Shown: positions 24,701 to 36,969, counted from the stretch's first letter. The stretch is DNA of 64,000 nucleotides from Triplophysa rosa (GCF_024868665.1 NC_079895.1:10902543-10966542), one strand, 5' to 3'. Numbers and translations are program-made. The notes: a model not told the origin generated them from the letters alone.

Positions 24701-25506
24701 AAAATACTCAAGTACTGTTCAAATCAGATACTCAAAGACTTTTACTCAAGTCGTTTTGGAATTGGTGACTTGTAACTTGTAATGGAGTAATTTTCACTGC
24801 AAGGTATCTGTACTTTTACTTAAGTATGGTTTTCAGGTACTCTTTACACCTCTGCAACCAGCACTGTTGTACTGTACACTATTGTATGGACACAAAACCA
24901 ATGCAAGTGAATGGGGTCCAGTTAACAACATTTCTCAAAATATCTTCTGTGTGTTCTGCGGAAGATAGAAAGTCATGCAGGTTTGAAATGACAAAAGGGT
25001 GAGTAAATGATGATAGAATTTTGTTTTTGGGTGAACTATCACTTTAAGTCTGGTAATAAATGTTAATGTAAGCTTTCTCAAGTGTGTCTTGCCTGCGCAA
25101 AAGCTGAATTTGCACTGCACTGCACTGAACAGAAGTAACTACAGAAACTCACGTTAGTTGGAGACATTTTGCTTAAACTTTTGTCTTATTGTACCTGTGG
25201 TTGTAATGTGCGGTTCGTGTATTCTGTATTTTAAAAGAATGATTTCTTGTCGCTACTTATTGTTCTGGTCCTTGCTTCAATGTAAATCTATCTAACATAG
25301 TCTATCTTCAATATATGACCACAGTAGTCCCTTAGCAAACACCACTAAGGTTATCCAGTATAAAACTCACTCACAAGACAGTTCTGGTGTGCTGAAATGT
25401 CGTCTTTGGATGAGAGAGCTCCGGTGATCTCAGTTTCGTCGGAATTCTTGCACAGTACACAAGAAATCTTAATCTGACGGGGTGTTCGATGTTGATCCGA
25501 TCCCAT
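15790..25506 (-). CDS. phf11: PHD finger protein 11, 21 coding exons
   Basis: Exons 5' to 3' on the minus strand: 25506-25375, 22750-22646, 22527-22394, 22303-22263, 22023-21935, 21532-21510, 21289-21231, 21144-21059, 20760-20735, 20346-20315, 20158-20085, 19708-19686, 19579-19527, 19396-19311, 17579-17551, 17256-17225, 17129-17098, 16923-16833, 16747-16229, 16144-16073, 15875-15790. Total 1824 nt (607 aa), in frame throughout. Exons 1-4 encode an extended PHD (C2HC pre-finger plus PHD): SCVLCKNSDE, HQNCLLYASGIYC, KLVCHHCQKRGATAGCE, CKRSFHYPC, then YCEKHD. Exon 19 and after carry the PHF11-like C-terminus (WAKCNEAGCTEEIFSELVSQ) and a helical tail. Human PHF11 is a nuclear factor tied to NF-kB-driven gene activation and is about 330 aa; the extra length here is a duplicated disordered middle. 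Small exons 6, 9, 12 and 15 rest on phase and splice sites only. Confidence 0.9.
17855..18547. mobile_element. Inner hAT element with near-perfect 8-bp duplication
   Basis: The left tip is TAGTGCTGTCAATCGATTTA and the right tip, in reverse complement, is TAGGGCTGTCAACGTTAACG. The flanking 8-mers are AAATAGAT (17847-17854) and AAATAAAT (18548-18555), which match at 7 of 8. It is inserted inside the older hAT element and carries no intact transposase frame. Confidence 0.82.
18690..19216. mobile_element. Second insertion inside the same hAT, possibly PIF/Harbinger-like
   Basis: The outer hAT sequence stops at ...ATCATGATTA and resumes at TTAATCGTTTGACAG, so about 527 bp is inserted, with a possible TTA duplication (18687-18689 and 19217-19219). 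The ends share imperfect inverted motifs: GGGCTGTTGAAT against ATTGAACGGCCC, and TGCATTAACTTT near both ends. The superfamily call is tentative. Confidence 0.55.
19643..19676. repeat. (AC)n/(GC)n microsatellite
   Basis: An AC run passes into a GC run, in a phf11 intron just downstream of exon 12 (19686-19708) in plus-strand order. It is alternating purine/pyrimidine sequence with Z-DNA-forming potential. Confidence 0.9.
20315..22023 (-). repeat. phf11 six-exon module A (exons 5-10)
   Basis: Exon lengths 89, 23, 59, 86, 26 and 32 nt, 315 nt or 105 codons. The block is entered and left in phase 1, so it can be gained or lost without a frame shift. It encodes a low-complexity, Ser/Pro/Asp-rich segment that includes DDEVQNCIDP, STPPKQHN and RPSENLNLPST. 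It aligns exon by exon with module B downstream. Confidence 0.85.
20471..20707. mobile_element. TTAA-type palindromic MITE copy
   Basis: The left end GAGTAGTTCACCTTC is matched by the right end GAAGGTGAACTACTCCTTTAA. Internal marks of this family are present: TTCTGTCATCATTTA near each end and a central CACTTGCATTGGTT hairpin. TTAA remains at the right flank, and the left flank is degraded. It lies in a phf11 intron. Confidence 0.8.
22816..25043. mobile_element. TTAA-type MITE split by a hAT insertion
   Basis: The left half (22816-22947) begins AGTGATAGTTCACCC and the right half (24855-25043) ends GGGTGAACTATCACT. TTAA flanks both ends (22812-22815 and 25044-25047). The interruption is exactly the hAT element at 22948-24854; removing it restores a normal MITE of about 310 bp. 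Confidence 0.88.
22948..24854. mobile_element. hAT element, 1907 bp, with exact 8-bp duplication
   Basis: The tips CAGTGGTGTAAAG and CTTTACACCTCTG are inverted repeats, flanked by a perfect duplication CAACCAGC (22940-22947 and 24855-24862). Subterminal repeats of TTTACTTAAGTA type occur at both ends, a well-known fish hAT pattern. Inside lies a 66-bp inverted pair (23305-23370 and 24262-24327), probably a second nested element. No transposase frame survives. It occupies the first coding intron of phf11. Confidence 0.92.
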
Positions 25507-25865
25507 GTTGAGCTGCGCGTGTTCACATTCAAATGCCAGGGGCGGGTCACAAATCAGCGCAAGTGAAACTACTTCTGTTTAGTAGTCAAGATTAGTTCTA
25601 TTACCATGTCACTACTGTAATGTATCGCTGAATGTCACATATCGCTCGCCCGGAATTCACAAACTACGGTTACCTCCGTAAGCAATTATAGCTTTCGATT
25701 TCATGTGGCGTTACGCAGACCGATCACAGTATGACATCACAGTCACGCGAGAGCAAACTGCTTCGTACGCTTTCGAGTCGCTCTCGCGGTAGTTGCCGAT
25801 CGTTCTGCGCAACGTCGCATGCCATGATTTTTTATTGCGTTTCCTTTTCATGACACCGGTTTTGA
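25507..25865. promoter_or_regulatory. Probable phf11 promoter and 5' UTR
   Basis: Sequence immediately upstream of the phf11 start codon (25506). It is unmethylated-looking, with several CpGs and no repeat in the first 350 bp. No TATA box is obvious. The call rests on position only. Confidence 0.4.
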
Positions 25866-26085
25866 CTAGACGCAGACGGGATACAGCTACCTCCACTGGG
25901 CATGCGCACTTCAAAACCGCATACTTTTAGTCACGCTAAAAATAGTTGATTAATTTTTTTTTATTATTGTAAGGTTCGGTTTAGGGTTGGGGTACGTTAG
26001 GTGTAGGCGTTAGCTAATGTAATGTGTTGTAATTATATGGCGAGATTTTGCACCACTTCCTGCCGTAGCTGTATCCCTTCTAGCA
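25866..26085. mobile_element. Short inverted-repeat MITE upstream of phf11
   Basis: GGGATACAGCTAC at 25878-25890 is matched by GTAGCTGTATCCC at 26065-26077. A TTAGGGTTGGGGTACGTTAG-like stretch in the middle is typical of cyprinid MITEs. Ends and target duplication are uncertain. Confidence 0.55.
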
Positions 26086-26496
26086 ACAACAACCCTATCA
26101 ACCAGCTGGGCGGTGGGCGCGCTGGCCTTTGAAACCATAGAAATCAAAACTAGATGCCCATTCAAGCGCTCCAGGCAGGTAGACGTGTCCGCCATCTTGT
26201 AACGGCCCACTGACGTCACTCACAGTTTGCTAGACTGCCACAACGCCTGTTTTAATTCCCGAAAATTGGATACTCTTTCGTTGTTGTCATTTGTTAGTGT
26301 AGCAAATATAATGTTTGAGTTTGCACAACAACAAATATATTTTCGTCAGTTTGCTCTTGAATGTTAACGAACCGTCTTGGCAGGGTTGCCAGATCTGTGA
26401 AAAAATCCTTCACGAGCCAAAAGTCCCTGGTCCAAATAACAATAAAATCATTTTAAGATTTACGACGATATAACTAAATTATTCTGCTCTTAACCC

Positions 26497-26787
26497 ATGG
26501 ATAAAACAAACCGGAGAAACAGTTACAATTTCAACACAGACGGACTCGAACCGTTCCAATATGGCGGACGACCTATAAGAGGGTATGCATTGACGTCACT
26601 TTCCCACGTGAACACGCCGGGACACGCTCCCTTGAGTGGTAAAACTAATGCAACATGGCTGTATTCAATAGGTGGAACAAAAAACGGGACTAAAACACGC
26701 AATTATTTGCTGAAACTACAAGCAGCTGGACTCCACGGTGATCCTTATGACTACCGTATGAATTACAAAGGAATCAGGTGTTCTTAG
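26497..26787 (+). CDS. Unidentified 96-codon frame inside a repeat element
   Basis: The frame opens MDKTNRRNSYNFNTDGLEPF and ends in a basic and Gly/Tyr-rich segment that includes NYLLKLQAAGLHGDPYDYR. It does not look like random AT-rich sequence and has balanced composition, but I do not recognise a named domain. It lies between the inverted repeats of a putative transposon, so it is most likely the remaining N-terminal part of a transposon-encoded protein. It could also be chance. No splice donor or partner exon was found. Confidence 0.3.
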   Translation: MDKTNRRNSYNFNTDGLEPFQYGGRPIRGYALTSLSHVNTPGHAPLSGKTNATWLYSIGGTKNGTKTRNYLLKLQAAGLHGDPYDYRMNYKGIRCS

Positions 26788-26869
26788 ACACTGAAATGCG
26801 GAATTGCGTTTAATGATAGTGTAACCATTCATTTTGCCCAATGTTTTACCACTCAAGCAAGCGCGTTGC

Positions 26870-27024
26870 GGTGTTCTGCCAATTTATGCTACCCTGTCAA
26901 ATTTTGCTACCTCCATACAAAACAGGACTAACCCCAACCCAACTCTTACACCTAAGTTACCCCTCCCCCAACCCAATCAAGAGGGTAGCAAAATTCTATG
27001 GGTAGCATAAATTGACAGAACACC
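26870..27024. mobile_element. Palindromic MITE, about 155 bp
   Basis: GGTGTTCTGCCAATTTATGC at the left is matched by GCATAAATTGACAGAACACC at the right. The inner arms continue with CTACCCT and AGGGTAGC, so the whole sequence is a hairpin. It is nested in the composite element at 26126-27131. Confidence 0.75.
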
Positions 27025-27288
27025 GGCGTGCTCACTTGGGAAAGTAGGTCCCGCGCATACCCTCTATAGCTGCCCATAGAAAGAAACAGATGCTAATGCG
27101 GCATCTAGTTTTGATATCTATGTTTGAAACCATACTGACGGGTTAGACGCATGCGCACTACGACTGTATTGTCATTATGCCATAATACACTAGACCAACA
27201 GAGGGCAGCACCTCTAACCAAAACAATACATTTAACGCCAAGTTTCGATTTAACCAACGATTAAAAAAACAAAAATAAATAGATGTTT

Positions 27289-27294
27289 TTTATT
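27289..27294 (-). terminator. Candidate mcf2l polyadenylation signal
   Basis: Minus-strand AATAAA about 915 bp past the mcf2l stop. If it is used, the 3' UTR contains the MITE at 27746-28057. Confidence 0.3.
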
Positions 27295-27745
27295 TATATA
27301 TGCATCTATAAAACAAGCTTTTAATATTAGACAAATGTACATAGAAATAACACAGGGTGATCACAGTCACTTTGAGAAACAACATATGCATATATGATAT
27401 GCTTAGTTACATGTAGGTCCTGATATAACAACTGTTACATGCATTTACATCACAGGACATGACAGTAAACATTCCATTTCCCAGTATGGACACATCAATG
27501 TGGCACATACTACTAAATTACTTTGAAGGGATATGAAACATGTATCACAGCCTTAATGAGAGAAAGCATTGGCTCAGGTTTTTCTGTGAATTTCACTGTT
27601 CACTTCAAGACCACACTCTAAAAATAATGGTTCCACTGAATTTTTTAAATAAAAATAATTGTATCAGTCAAATTCATCCTTTTTGGCCAATAAACTAAAA
27701 ATATGCGTGTAGGGAGGCAGAGTTTGTAGCTATTGTGGTTCTTAA

Positions 27746-28057
27746 AGTGATAGTTCATCCAAAAATAAAATTTCTGTCATCATTTACTCAGCCTCTTTTC
27801 ATTTCAAACCTTTAGGACTTTCTTTCTTCCACAGAACATAAAAGAAAATAGTTTGAAGAAAGTTGGTCACCGAACAGAACTGGCCCCCATTCACTATTGT
27901 ATGGACACAAAACCAATGCAAGTAAATGTGTGCCAGTTAACATTCTTCACAATATCTTTTTTTGTGCTCTGCAGCAGAAAGAAAGTCATACAGGTTTGAA
28001 ATGACAAGAAGGTGAGTAAATGATGACAGAATTTTCATTTTTGGGTGAACTATCACT
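27746..28057. mobile_element. TTAA-type palindromic MITE copy
   Basis: The ends AGTGATAGTTCATCC and GGGTGAACTATCACT are inverted repeats flanked by TTAA (27742-27745 and 28058-28061). It is about 150 bp past the mcf2l stop codon, so probably inside the 3' UTR. Confidence 0.88.
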
Positions 28058-28208
28058 TTAAAGCAAAGTTTTAAATAGGTGCTGAATAATTTACAAATGT
28101 ATTAACACCATTTTGATAATCATGGTTTTTAATATCACGGTTAAAGTGAATATCAGTATATTGTGATATCCCTAGAGTACAGTATATGATGGATACACAC
28201 ACGCACAA

Positions 28209-31200
28209 TTATTTCTCAAGATTCTCTGTTTCTTCAGAACACTGGATTTCTTCTTCTGTCCACACCGGTAGTGGTTCATCTTCACACTGAAATAAAGAGG
28301 ACAAACAAAACGTTACAAACATGACTCCCGTTTACAGAAAGACAAAAACTACCGTGGTCTCGTACCTTTTTCTCTTCTTTCTCCTCGTCGGGGTCAGAGG
28401 TCACATGCTCCTCAGCACTATAGTATCCGTCACACTCAATGGCATCCAGCGAGAGAGATCCTTTAGTCCATCCTGGGAAAAAGGCAAAAAGATATTTGAG
28501 GAAAAGACACTAACAAAGACGGGAGAGTTAGAGTTTGTGAGACTTTGTATTGCTGAACAAGTAAACACAAATGAGAAGCATAAAGAACAGAAAATCCGCT
28601 ACTGAAACCTCACCGTGACAGACAGGAGACAGACCAGTGACCAATTCCCAGACACAGAGCGCGAGCATGCGTGTATGTGTTAATAGGAATGTTTGAACAT
28701 TTCTGGGTTTAAAACAAGTTAATTTCCATTTCCACAGAAAATAATTATAAGCAAAGTGCAGTGATGCACAGATACTGTCAATACAGCCTAACTTGTATTA
28801 AACCCAGTACATTCTTTTAAGGACAAAGACTTGGTTGATAGGCTAGGCTAGACAAGTTAGCACCTTCCAGTAAGCATCAGATGAGACACACATACAGTCT
28901 ACAAGAACATGCCACACTAGTAACGCCTCATAGAATTATGCGTGCATGTTCACATACGTGTGTACTCAGTATGTGTACTTCTCCTACGATTCTGAAACAG
29001 GCTTGATGTACTGAACCACCTGACTCCGCCCAAGTTAGGGTGTGACCCTGTTTCTGAGAGGAAGATAGCCAATCAGAATGCTTCTCAGTCAGTAGCTGCA
29101 TGCCCTAAGGTACGGTCTCATTTCAAAAATTATTTTAGATAAAAATGTCACACATCATTAGTTTATGCCTCACGTTCAGATCTTTGTTGGTGTCATTGCA
29201 AAACTTTAAAGGGTTTTAGTCATAAAACTCAGAAAAATCAATTCCATCATCATTTACACACAATCATATTAGTTTAAAACAAACGATCTTTTGTAAACGA
29301 TTCCTTCTTTTTCTACTATCATTCTTCCGACAGCCTTGCATACGGTTCAGTTTGGTGTCTTAGTGATAATGAATCAGTGATTTTTAACAACAGTCATTGT
29401 CTATTTTTATTTTTATCCATGTGAATAGCAGATATGAAGTACAAAAGAGCATCCTAGAGGCATACCTAGAGGCGTAGGGTCACTCCGGATATCCTGTCGT
29501 TTTGGTTTTGTCTCTGACCTGCAAGAAGACCCTGTAAACCACCAAAGAAACGAAAGAAGTTAAAGGGACAGTTCAGAAAAAATGGTCAATTCTCTCCTTA
29601 TGTATCTCTAAACCTTAATCTTCCACCCCTCGTTTGCATACAGCGGAAGAAAAACTTGAGAGACTGGATATTCTGCTAAATATCTCCCAGACATCTCAGA
29701 CATGGTTTGTGTGACATGCTGGTGGGCAGATGAAGATGTAAGTTTAATTTTTGCTTGAACATTGAGAGCCAGAAGAGTTCTTTTATTTACATACCTTTTA
29801 CTCTCTCTGTCGTTCTAGGATGTGGAACGTTCTCAGGTTCTGTGCCCTTTTCCTCTTCTATCTTCTGTTTCTCCACTCCTCCACTTCTGACACTCATATG
29901 TTCACCTTTCACCAGTCTGAAGATATTTTGTATTTCATGCAGTGAAATAAGCTCAAGTTATCTTAAATCTTTATGTGTTATCATATGTATAAACATACCT
30001 GCTGGTTGAGCTGTTCTGATCAGGAACCTTTTGCTGACGTGCTTCTGCATAACACAAACACAAATTAGATGTTTCTATGTGCTAATGTTGGATTGGTGTT
30101 TTGGTTGATCAATGTCTACTGGAATGCATGACATACTGCACATGTCATTATTTATAAATCATACCTTTGCAGGCCTCCAGCTGTCCTGTCAGAAGCTTCC
30201 GGATTTCTGTCACCCAGATGGTCTTAATCTCCTCAGAGGCGGCCTACGGCACCACAAAGGCACATAAGAACCTCAAAATAAATTGGAGCACGAAATCTCC
30301 ATGCACACATACACACATGCTTTGCTCACCTGTACCGTGTACACTTCATCCCTTGAACTGGACCAGATCTCAAACTTCTTGCTGTCCCCTTTAGCCTGTT
30401 CTGTTATTCCAATAGCACTCATCTAACACAGGATAAAAACAGATTTTTGTACATTTTTTATGCACTTTTAAATTAGGCAATGCATAAATATACATTTTAT
30501 AACAAATATATTATGTTAGTATGATTGCACAGAAAATATACAATACATCACTGACCTCTATGTTCAGAACTAATGTTACAAACACTCACGCTGAGCTCCT
30601 GTTTGAAGCTGTAGGAGGGGGCTTTCTCATAACCCTCCCCACTCTCCTCTCGTCTCTTACAGAAGAGCAGAGCTTTCTCGTGCAGAAACAGGTGTCTTTG
30701 CATGGGCTTAAACCTTGCGAGCTCCATCACTTTCACGTGACCTCTCTTATGCTCCGCCCACACGCTGAATGACCCCTGCATCAGCAGGCGACCCAGGTCT
30801 GCAAGGTTACTCTGCATGGAAACACAAATAAAGTTGAACTGTTGAAGTCTAGTTTATATTACACAGTATTAAAAAGACTGTGATATTCAGCAAAGTAATG
30901 GAGATGGGTCTGATTACCTCTCTGACTAACTATGGGTCTTTAAGATATTTTTGGGTGAAGCATTCCTTTAATAATTAATTGGTTCAAAATAATATACGGT
31001 TGGGGGAAAAATAAGAGACCATTCCAAATTTTAATTCAATCAGCATTTCTGTGAAAGACTGACAGCATGACAAGATGCATAAAAACTGTGATAAGAATTG
31101 AGGTTATCACATTTTTTTAAACTTTTTCTAAACACATGTAGAAACATTACAGTTTTATTGCCCAAAAGTGAATATAAACTTGTTTTCTTTGCAGTATTTC

Positions 31201-34200
31201 AGGTCTGAAAAAATACAGAGCATCTTTTCTGTTATTTAATCTGTTTCTTCAGTTTTTGTTTTCTGCAAATAAATGCAAATAGAAAGAATATTTTTGTGTG
31301 AAACTTGGGAGAAATATTGTTCGTAGTTCACAGAATGAAACAAAAATGATAATTTTACCTAAACGCATACAAAACAAATAGTAAATTCTGAAAAACTGAA
31401 AATAATTTTGAAATGGCCTCTTAATTTTTTGTGGCTGTATATCTAAGTGAAAGTGAAAGTGACCTATTAGTCAGATATGGTGACCCATACCTGAAATGTG
31501 ACCTCTGCTTTTAACCCATCCAGAGAGTAGTGAAGGCAAGTAGGGGTAAGGTGCCTTGCTCAAGGGCACCTCAGTCGTTACCTGCCGGCCCTGGGAAACG
31601 AACCGGCAACCTTCTGGTCACAAGTCCGACTCTCTAACCATTAGGCCACGACTGCCCCACATATAAGGTATATGTCCATTGAGATAAATGTGTTTCACCT
31701 CATATCCAGTGATAGCGATAAGATGCATCGAGTCATTTACAGCCTTCAGGATGCCCAGTAGGGAGGAAAGAGCCGCCTGCAGCTCCACCAACCCCTCGCA
31801 GCCTTTGCTATATTTAATCATCTCCTAAAACACAGATAACATGCTGTTTTCAATTTCCTCTTTGACAAACAATTATAATCACATACTGTAACATAATGTA
31901 CACATAGAATTAAAGAGGCCATATCCCACACAACATTCAACAGCAAAGAACACGATCACATAACCACACACACACATTGTACCTTCACCAGCAGCTGGTA
32001 CTTAGTAATCCTCTGCACAGGTTTTAGTAAGTAGGAGTCCAGCCCCAATTTGTGCTCGAGTTTCCTCTGACACTCCTAAGGGTGTATTGGTATAACATGT
32101 CACACAGAATACTCCACTATATACTTGTCATGCATACGGAAAACTGACAACCCATAAAATTGCACAAATAGTATGAGTAGTGTGCAGCATACAATTTAAA
32201 TACATGCTTGTGTGCATAGTACCTGGAAGAAGGCACAGTCAGAGCACTGCCTCCAGAGACTCTCAGAGCGAGGCTTATTGTGACAGTATTTCTCATATAT
32301 CTGCAGCTCACCCATCTAAACAATCACATTGGCCAAACATTTCACAAAATAAATCACATCAGGTCTTTAAAATAGTGTGTACTTAACTTTTTGACTTCAT
32401 ACTAATTATTTAAACTCACCCCGTCCAGAAAGCATCGTCCCACAAGCTCAGGGCAGTCAGTGTACGTCTCGAGTTCAATGAGGAATATTCTAAGAGAGAG
32501 GACAAGAGAAAGGATGAAAACACTAACTGCATTTAGCCTAAACCGCATTAGCCTTTTAAAAGGGTCTTTTTCTGTAATATTCACTTTTAATGCCTGTCAA
32601 GCTTTCTCACAAAAACAAAAGGTTTGTGTTGTGAATTGTGAAAATGAGTTTGTCTACACAGTAATATCTTTTATTTCAAAAGAGAAATGTCCCCTAAATG
32701 ATTTACATCGAATGCTTATTCATGCTTCCAATCCACTCCACCAGATGGCGCTCACCTTTTGTGGAAATTATAAATCTCCTGCATGTTCCCAAATAACACA
32801 TGTTTTTTGTTCTGTAGAGCTGAAGGGATGAGAGGAGCCATGGAGGGGTTGTCCATTTCAGCAGCATATCCCTGCAGCACATACAAACACATAATACATT
32901 TAACAAGGTGTATAATCAAAAACCAAAGGTTATACTTGCTCTTTAAAAAAGCTTCCTGCTCAGTCTATATGACTGATACAAACGTTCAATATATGGCCCT
33001 TTAAATTAATTTTAGGATACCTTCATAAATAAAATGATGTAATTGATCTAGTATGAACAAACCGCTATATTCACTCACCTGCAAAACACACATAAGTTCT
33101 TCTACATACGCCCGCTCTGTTTCCAGTAACTCATTCATAACATGTCTGTGAACAAACATACACACACACTTTATTTTAATGACTATAGAATAGGTGGTTG
33201 ACAGGCTTATAAGGTCTTTCCCCTATGACCTTTGACCTTGAACAGACCTGCGGAGCACAGCGAGGGTCTCCTCCTCCTCAGATACAGAGGCGTTGCGGCT
33301 GCTCCTGTCAACCTGATCACAGCTTACCTGCACGCAGATGCTCTCAGGATCTCTGTGAGCTGAGAAAAGGAAGGAAATAATGCATTCGTCTCCAAAAGTA
33401 ACAAAGCACATGGTTTGAAGATCCACTAAAAACTAGCTTAGAAAAACTTCAGTGGGATAGAAAAAGCAGCAAAATGAGATGGATTGATGAAGACACCTGG
33501 AGATGAGAGTGACTCCGGTCGAGGGGCGACAGGCTGAACTGGCCGTGTTTGCTTGGCTGCTAGTTTCTTTAGACTAACCCTCCTCCTCTCAAACATCTCT
33601 TGTAGTGAGGCTTTTTTCTCAAAAAGTCGGTTTACCTGCTCCTGTAACACACACATAAGATTTATATAGAGTTTGCTAACCAAATATATGAATACATCGA
33701 CATGAACAAATGAGGCAATTGACCAAAGACCTATAATTAAAATAAACAAAGATTTATGTTTATGAATTTTGTAAGTTTTTTCTTTACAAATTAAATAATC
33801 AAGACATTGAGGAAAGTGTTTCTCTTGCTTTCATTTTGTGTCATCCTGGTGTTTAAGAATTTAAACTGAAGTGAGTTTAAATTACAAGTGAATTGGATAT
33901 TTTATGCTATGAAGTCATATTTCCTCACCCTGAGCTCAGTGTCCAGAATGCTCTCATATTCAACCCAAACTGTGTTGATGTCCGATTGCTGCTTCTCATT
34001 GGCTGTCTCCAGGTAACTCTCCAGTTCTGACAGTGCCGACTCCGCCCCCTCCTGTGACTGGCACTTGTCAAGAGGCTGTGACGCTAGCATGTAAATCCCA
34101 TCATCACACCATTTACCCATCTGAAAGAACAAGAAAACAAAAGACATGAAATAAAAGAGAAGCTCAGATAAAACAGAAACGATATTGTGGTTTGCATGTA

Positions 34201-36969
34201 GGCTATATATTCATAATTGTACGTGTTGAATGTACGTCTGACTGTGTGAAGGATTTGCATGTGTAAAAGTAACTGCATGATGTTAACTTCCAGCTAAGAA
34301 ATTTTAATAAAGTAATATCTGTGAGGTAGTTTATAGCATGTCTAAAATTAAGGTAATATATTATTGCTGGAATCCAACTGTTAAATAAATTGTGTGTGTG
34401 ATAATATAACTGGGCTAATAAGTGTGCATGCATTTAGAATCACCATGTCCAGTCGTTTGTGTAGCTCTGTAGCTTGTGTCAACATAGTCCTCTTGTCATT
34501 GAGCTCTTGGGTGAGTTTATCTGCGATTCTTTGAAGTTCACTGCATTTCACTGCAACACTGCCATCAACGTTCTGACTGCTGTCAATCAAACCTTTGCCC
34601 TCAGCAACCAGGGACCTAACTCTGTCCAGCACTTCCTGTAGAGAAGAGAAGTGTGTTCACAAGGTTTATGAAACATTTGCAAGCCAACAGGAACGATATA
34701 TGCATGCACACATACAGTATATGTCTGTATAATAAAGTGGGCGGAGACTCACACAAGTCTTTTCTTCCTGATTGGCCAACTCTTCGAGGAGGTGTTCTGT
34801 TTGGGTGTGGCTTATTCCAACATCTGAAAAAGCATTCAGTGTGTCTGTAGCCTGCTCAAATTCTGTCCGCACCTACAATAAGACAGATAAAATAAAACGG
34901 TGTATAAATACTGTAAGTAAATTCGGATGTATTGCAATAATACGAAAAGTAGATGAAAATGCAATAAAATTTGATTTTAAGCAAAACCTGCTGAAAGTTG
35001 TGCTCAAACTGGCAGAGTTTCAAGTACAATTCCAGCTTATTTTGATGCTGAAACCAGAAGTCATCGAACGCTGTGGAGCTCTCATTTAACTGGGATAAAA
35101 GCCTGAGCGATAAAGAGAATAAGAGCTGTTGTAAAATCTCAATTTACATGATCTATAACAATGTAGCAGGGTGTTGATGAAATGTCTCTTTAAAAGCTTT
35201 TAAGCACATCTGAATTCATTTTCCAGACAGTAACAATACGTTTTCCATTTCATTCTGTTTTGTTTGGATATTGGAGGATGTCTAGATAATGTATTTTTAT
35301 AGACAGTTTTAAAGTAACAACAAACATTACTGCGCATGCATGCTTCTGTGGCCCAAATTTAACTTCCGGTACACATCTGCAAGGAATGTCCCTGCAGATT
35401 ATTTCTGATAACAAGCAAAAGAAATAACAAGTAAATTACATTAGCTAGCAAGTTAAAAGTATGTCTAGCCAGTACTATTTGGGTTACCAGTGGAACCGTT
35501 ACGCTAAACTTAAACGTGACAAATTTACACCAATTCAACAAAATGTTTATTTAAAAAAATTATACACAATAAAATTAAACAATTTGTTTATTTATTACAA
35601 CTATTAAACAATAAAATATTCATATTAATTCATATTAATATAAATTAAATATAAATAGTTTAGTTTAAATAGTATCAGGGTTGGACTGCGAAGATAATAC
35701 GTCCGTCTAAGCGGCCAACGCCTCCGTTACGGCCCCCATACGTTAGCGGCAAACGCGTCCGTTACGGCTGCATACGTTAGCGGCCAACCAGGAAAACGCA
35801 AGGTAAGCCAGATGGCCAGTCCGCCCCTGAATAGTATTATTAGCCACTAGCCAGACCGATAAACAGACACAGACCGGAAGTTAACTTTGGGCCAGGCGCT
35901 TGCGTCCGATGAAACCGTCTATAGTCAGATGTGAATTCTTCTTGAGAAAGTTCCAGAAAGTCAACAGGCCTGTGCACTATAGCGAGGTTCTCCAGCTGAT
36001 CGGGGTTTAGACTACTATCGGGATCTCTACGCACAGGTTCTCTAATGTTTTCCAGAAGTCCCCGTCCCTGGCTGAGAACTCCTGCCATCTCTTCCTAAAT
36101 AGAAAACAATGAAGATTTTGTAATCACCAAGATTATTATTCTATAAACTAAAGTGAGTTGATACATATAGGTTTGAGAAATGTTTGATGAATACTTTCAG
36201 ACTCTCTTTCCTGCTGGTGTGTGTGTTCAGCAGATTGTTGGCTGTTTGGAGGTTTTCAGGAAGTTCTGTTTCTGCTAGTTCCCTCCCAAACACTTGCAGT
36301 CTGTGAGCCATCCTCTTCACTAATGCAGCAAAGCTTTCGAGATCCTACACACACAAAGAAACCACAGATATACATGATGCATATTTTACTGTGTCATTTT
36401 GTATATATTGTGTGCTTTTTTTACTGTAGAGGTATTGTAGCAGTGTCTCTCGGGTGTCTGTGTTAAAGGAATAGTTCTCCTAAAACTAAAACGACTAACC
36501 CCCAGGTTCTTGGAAGCCTGTATGATACGATAATAATGATTTAAAGGGGAATGTCCATTGTTCTCATTGTCTGTGAATGTCAATTGTCCATACAGTTAAA
36601 GTGAATGGTCAGGTGAGATTTTTAAGGCTAAATTTGAAGCAAATGACGTCACGCAAATCTATTGTATGACTACAACAGAATAGTAGAATAAATCACACAA
36701 ATCATATGCACTACTGTTATGTTGCTATTGTACCTATTTTGAAGCCTGGAAAGCTCTGGTCCCCATTAACCTTTGCTGTTTGAAGTGTGAGTAACAGGGC
36801 AAGACATTTTTGGCTGAACTATCCCTTTAAGATGTGTTTTGTTCTTACGGTGCGATGTGTGATCCAGGTCTTGTGACAGTAGTATTGAGAGCCACCCAGT
36901 TCTTGTGTCAGCTGACTCCGCTCAATATAAGAGTGCAGATCAGCCACTGAGCTCAGCATGATAACCTTC

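Larger units (their letters stand above)
26126..27131. mobile_element. Composite inverted-repeat element, unclassified
   Basis: AATCAAAACTAGATGCC at 26142-26158 is matched in inverted order by GCATCTAGTTTTGAT at 27101-27115, and similarity continues to the CATAG/TTTGAAAC flanks. A second inverted pair lies inside: GAGGGTATGC near 26579 against GCATACCCTC at 27055-27064. Between them is an open frame of 96 codons. This resembles a decayed DNA transposon, and I cannot assign the family. Confidence 0.5.
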
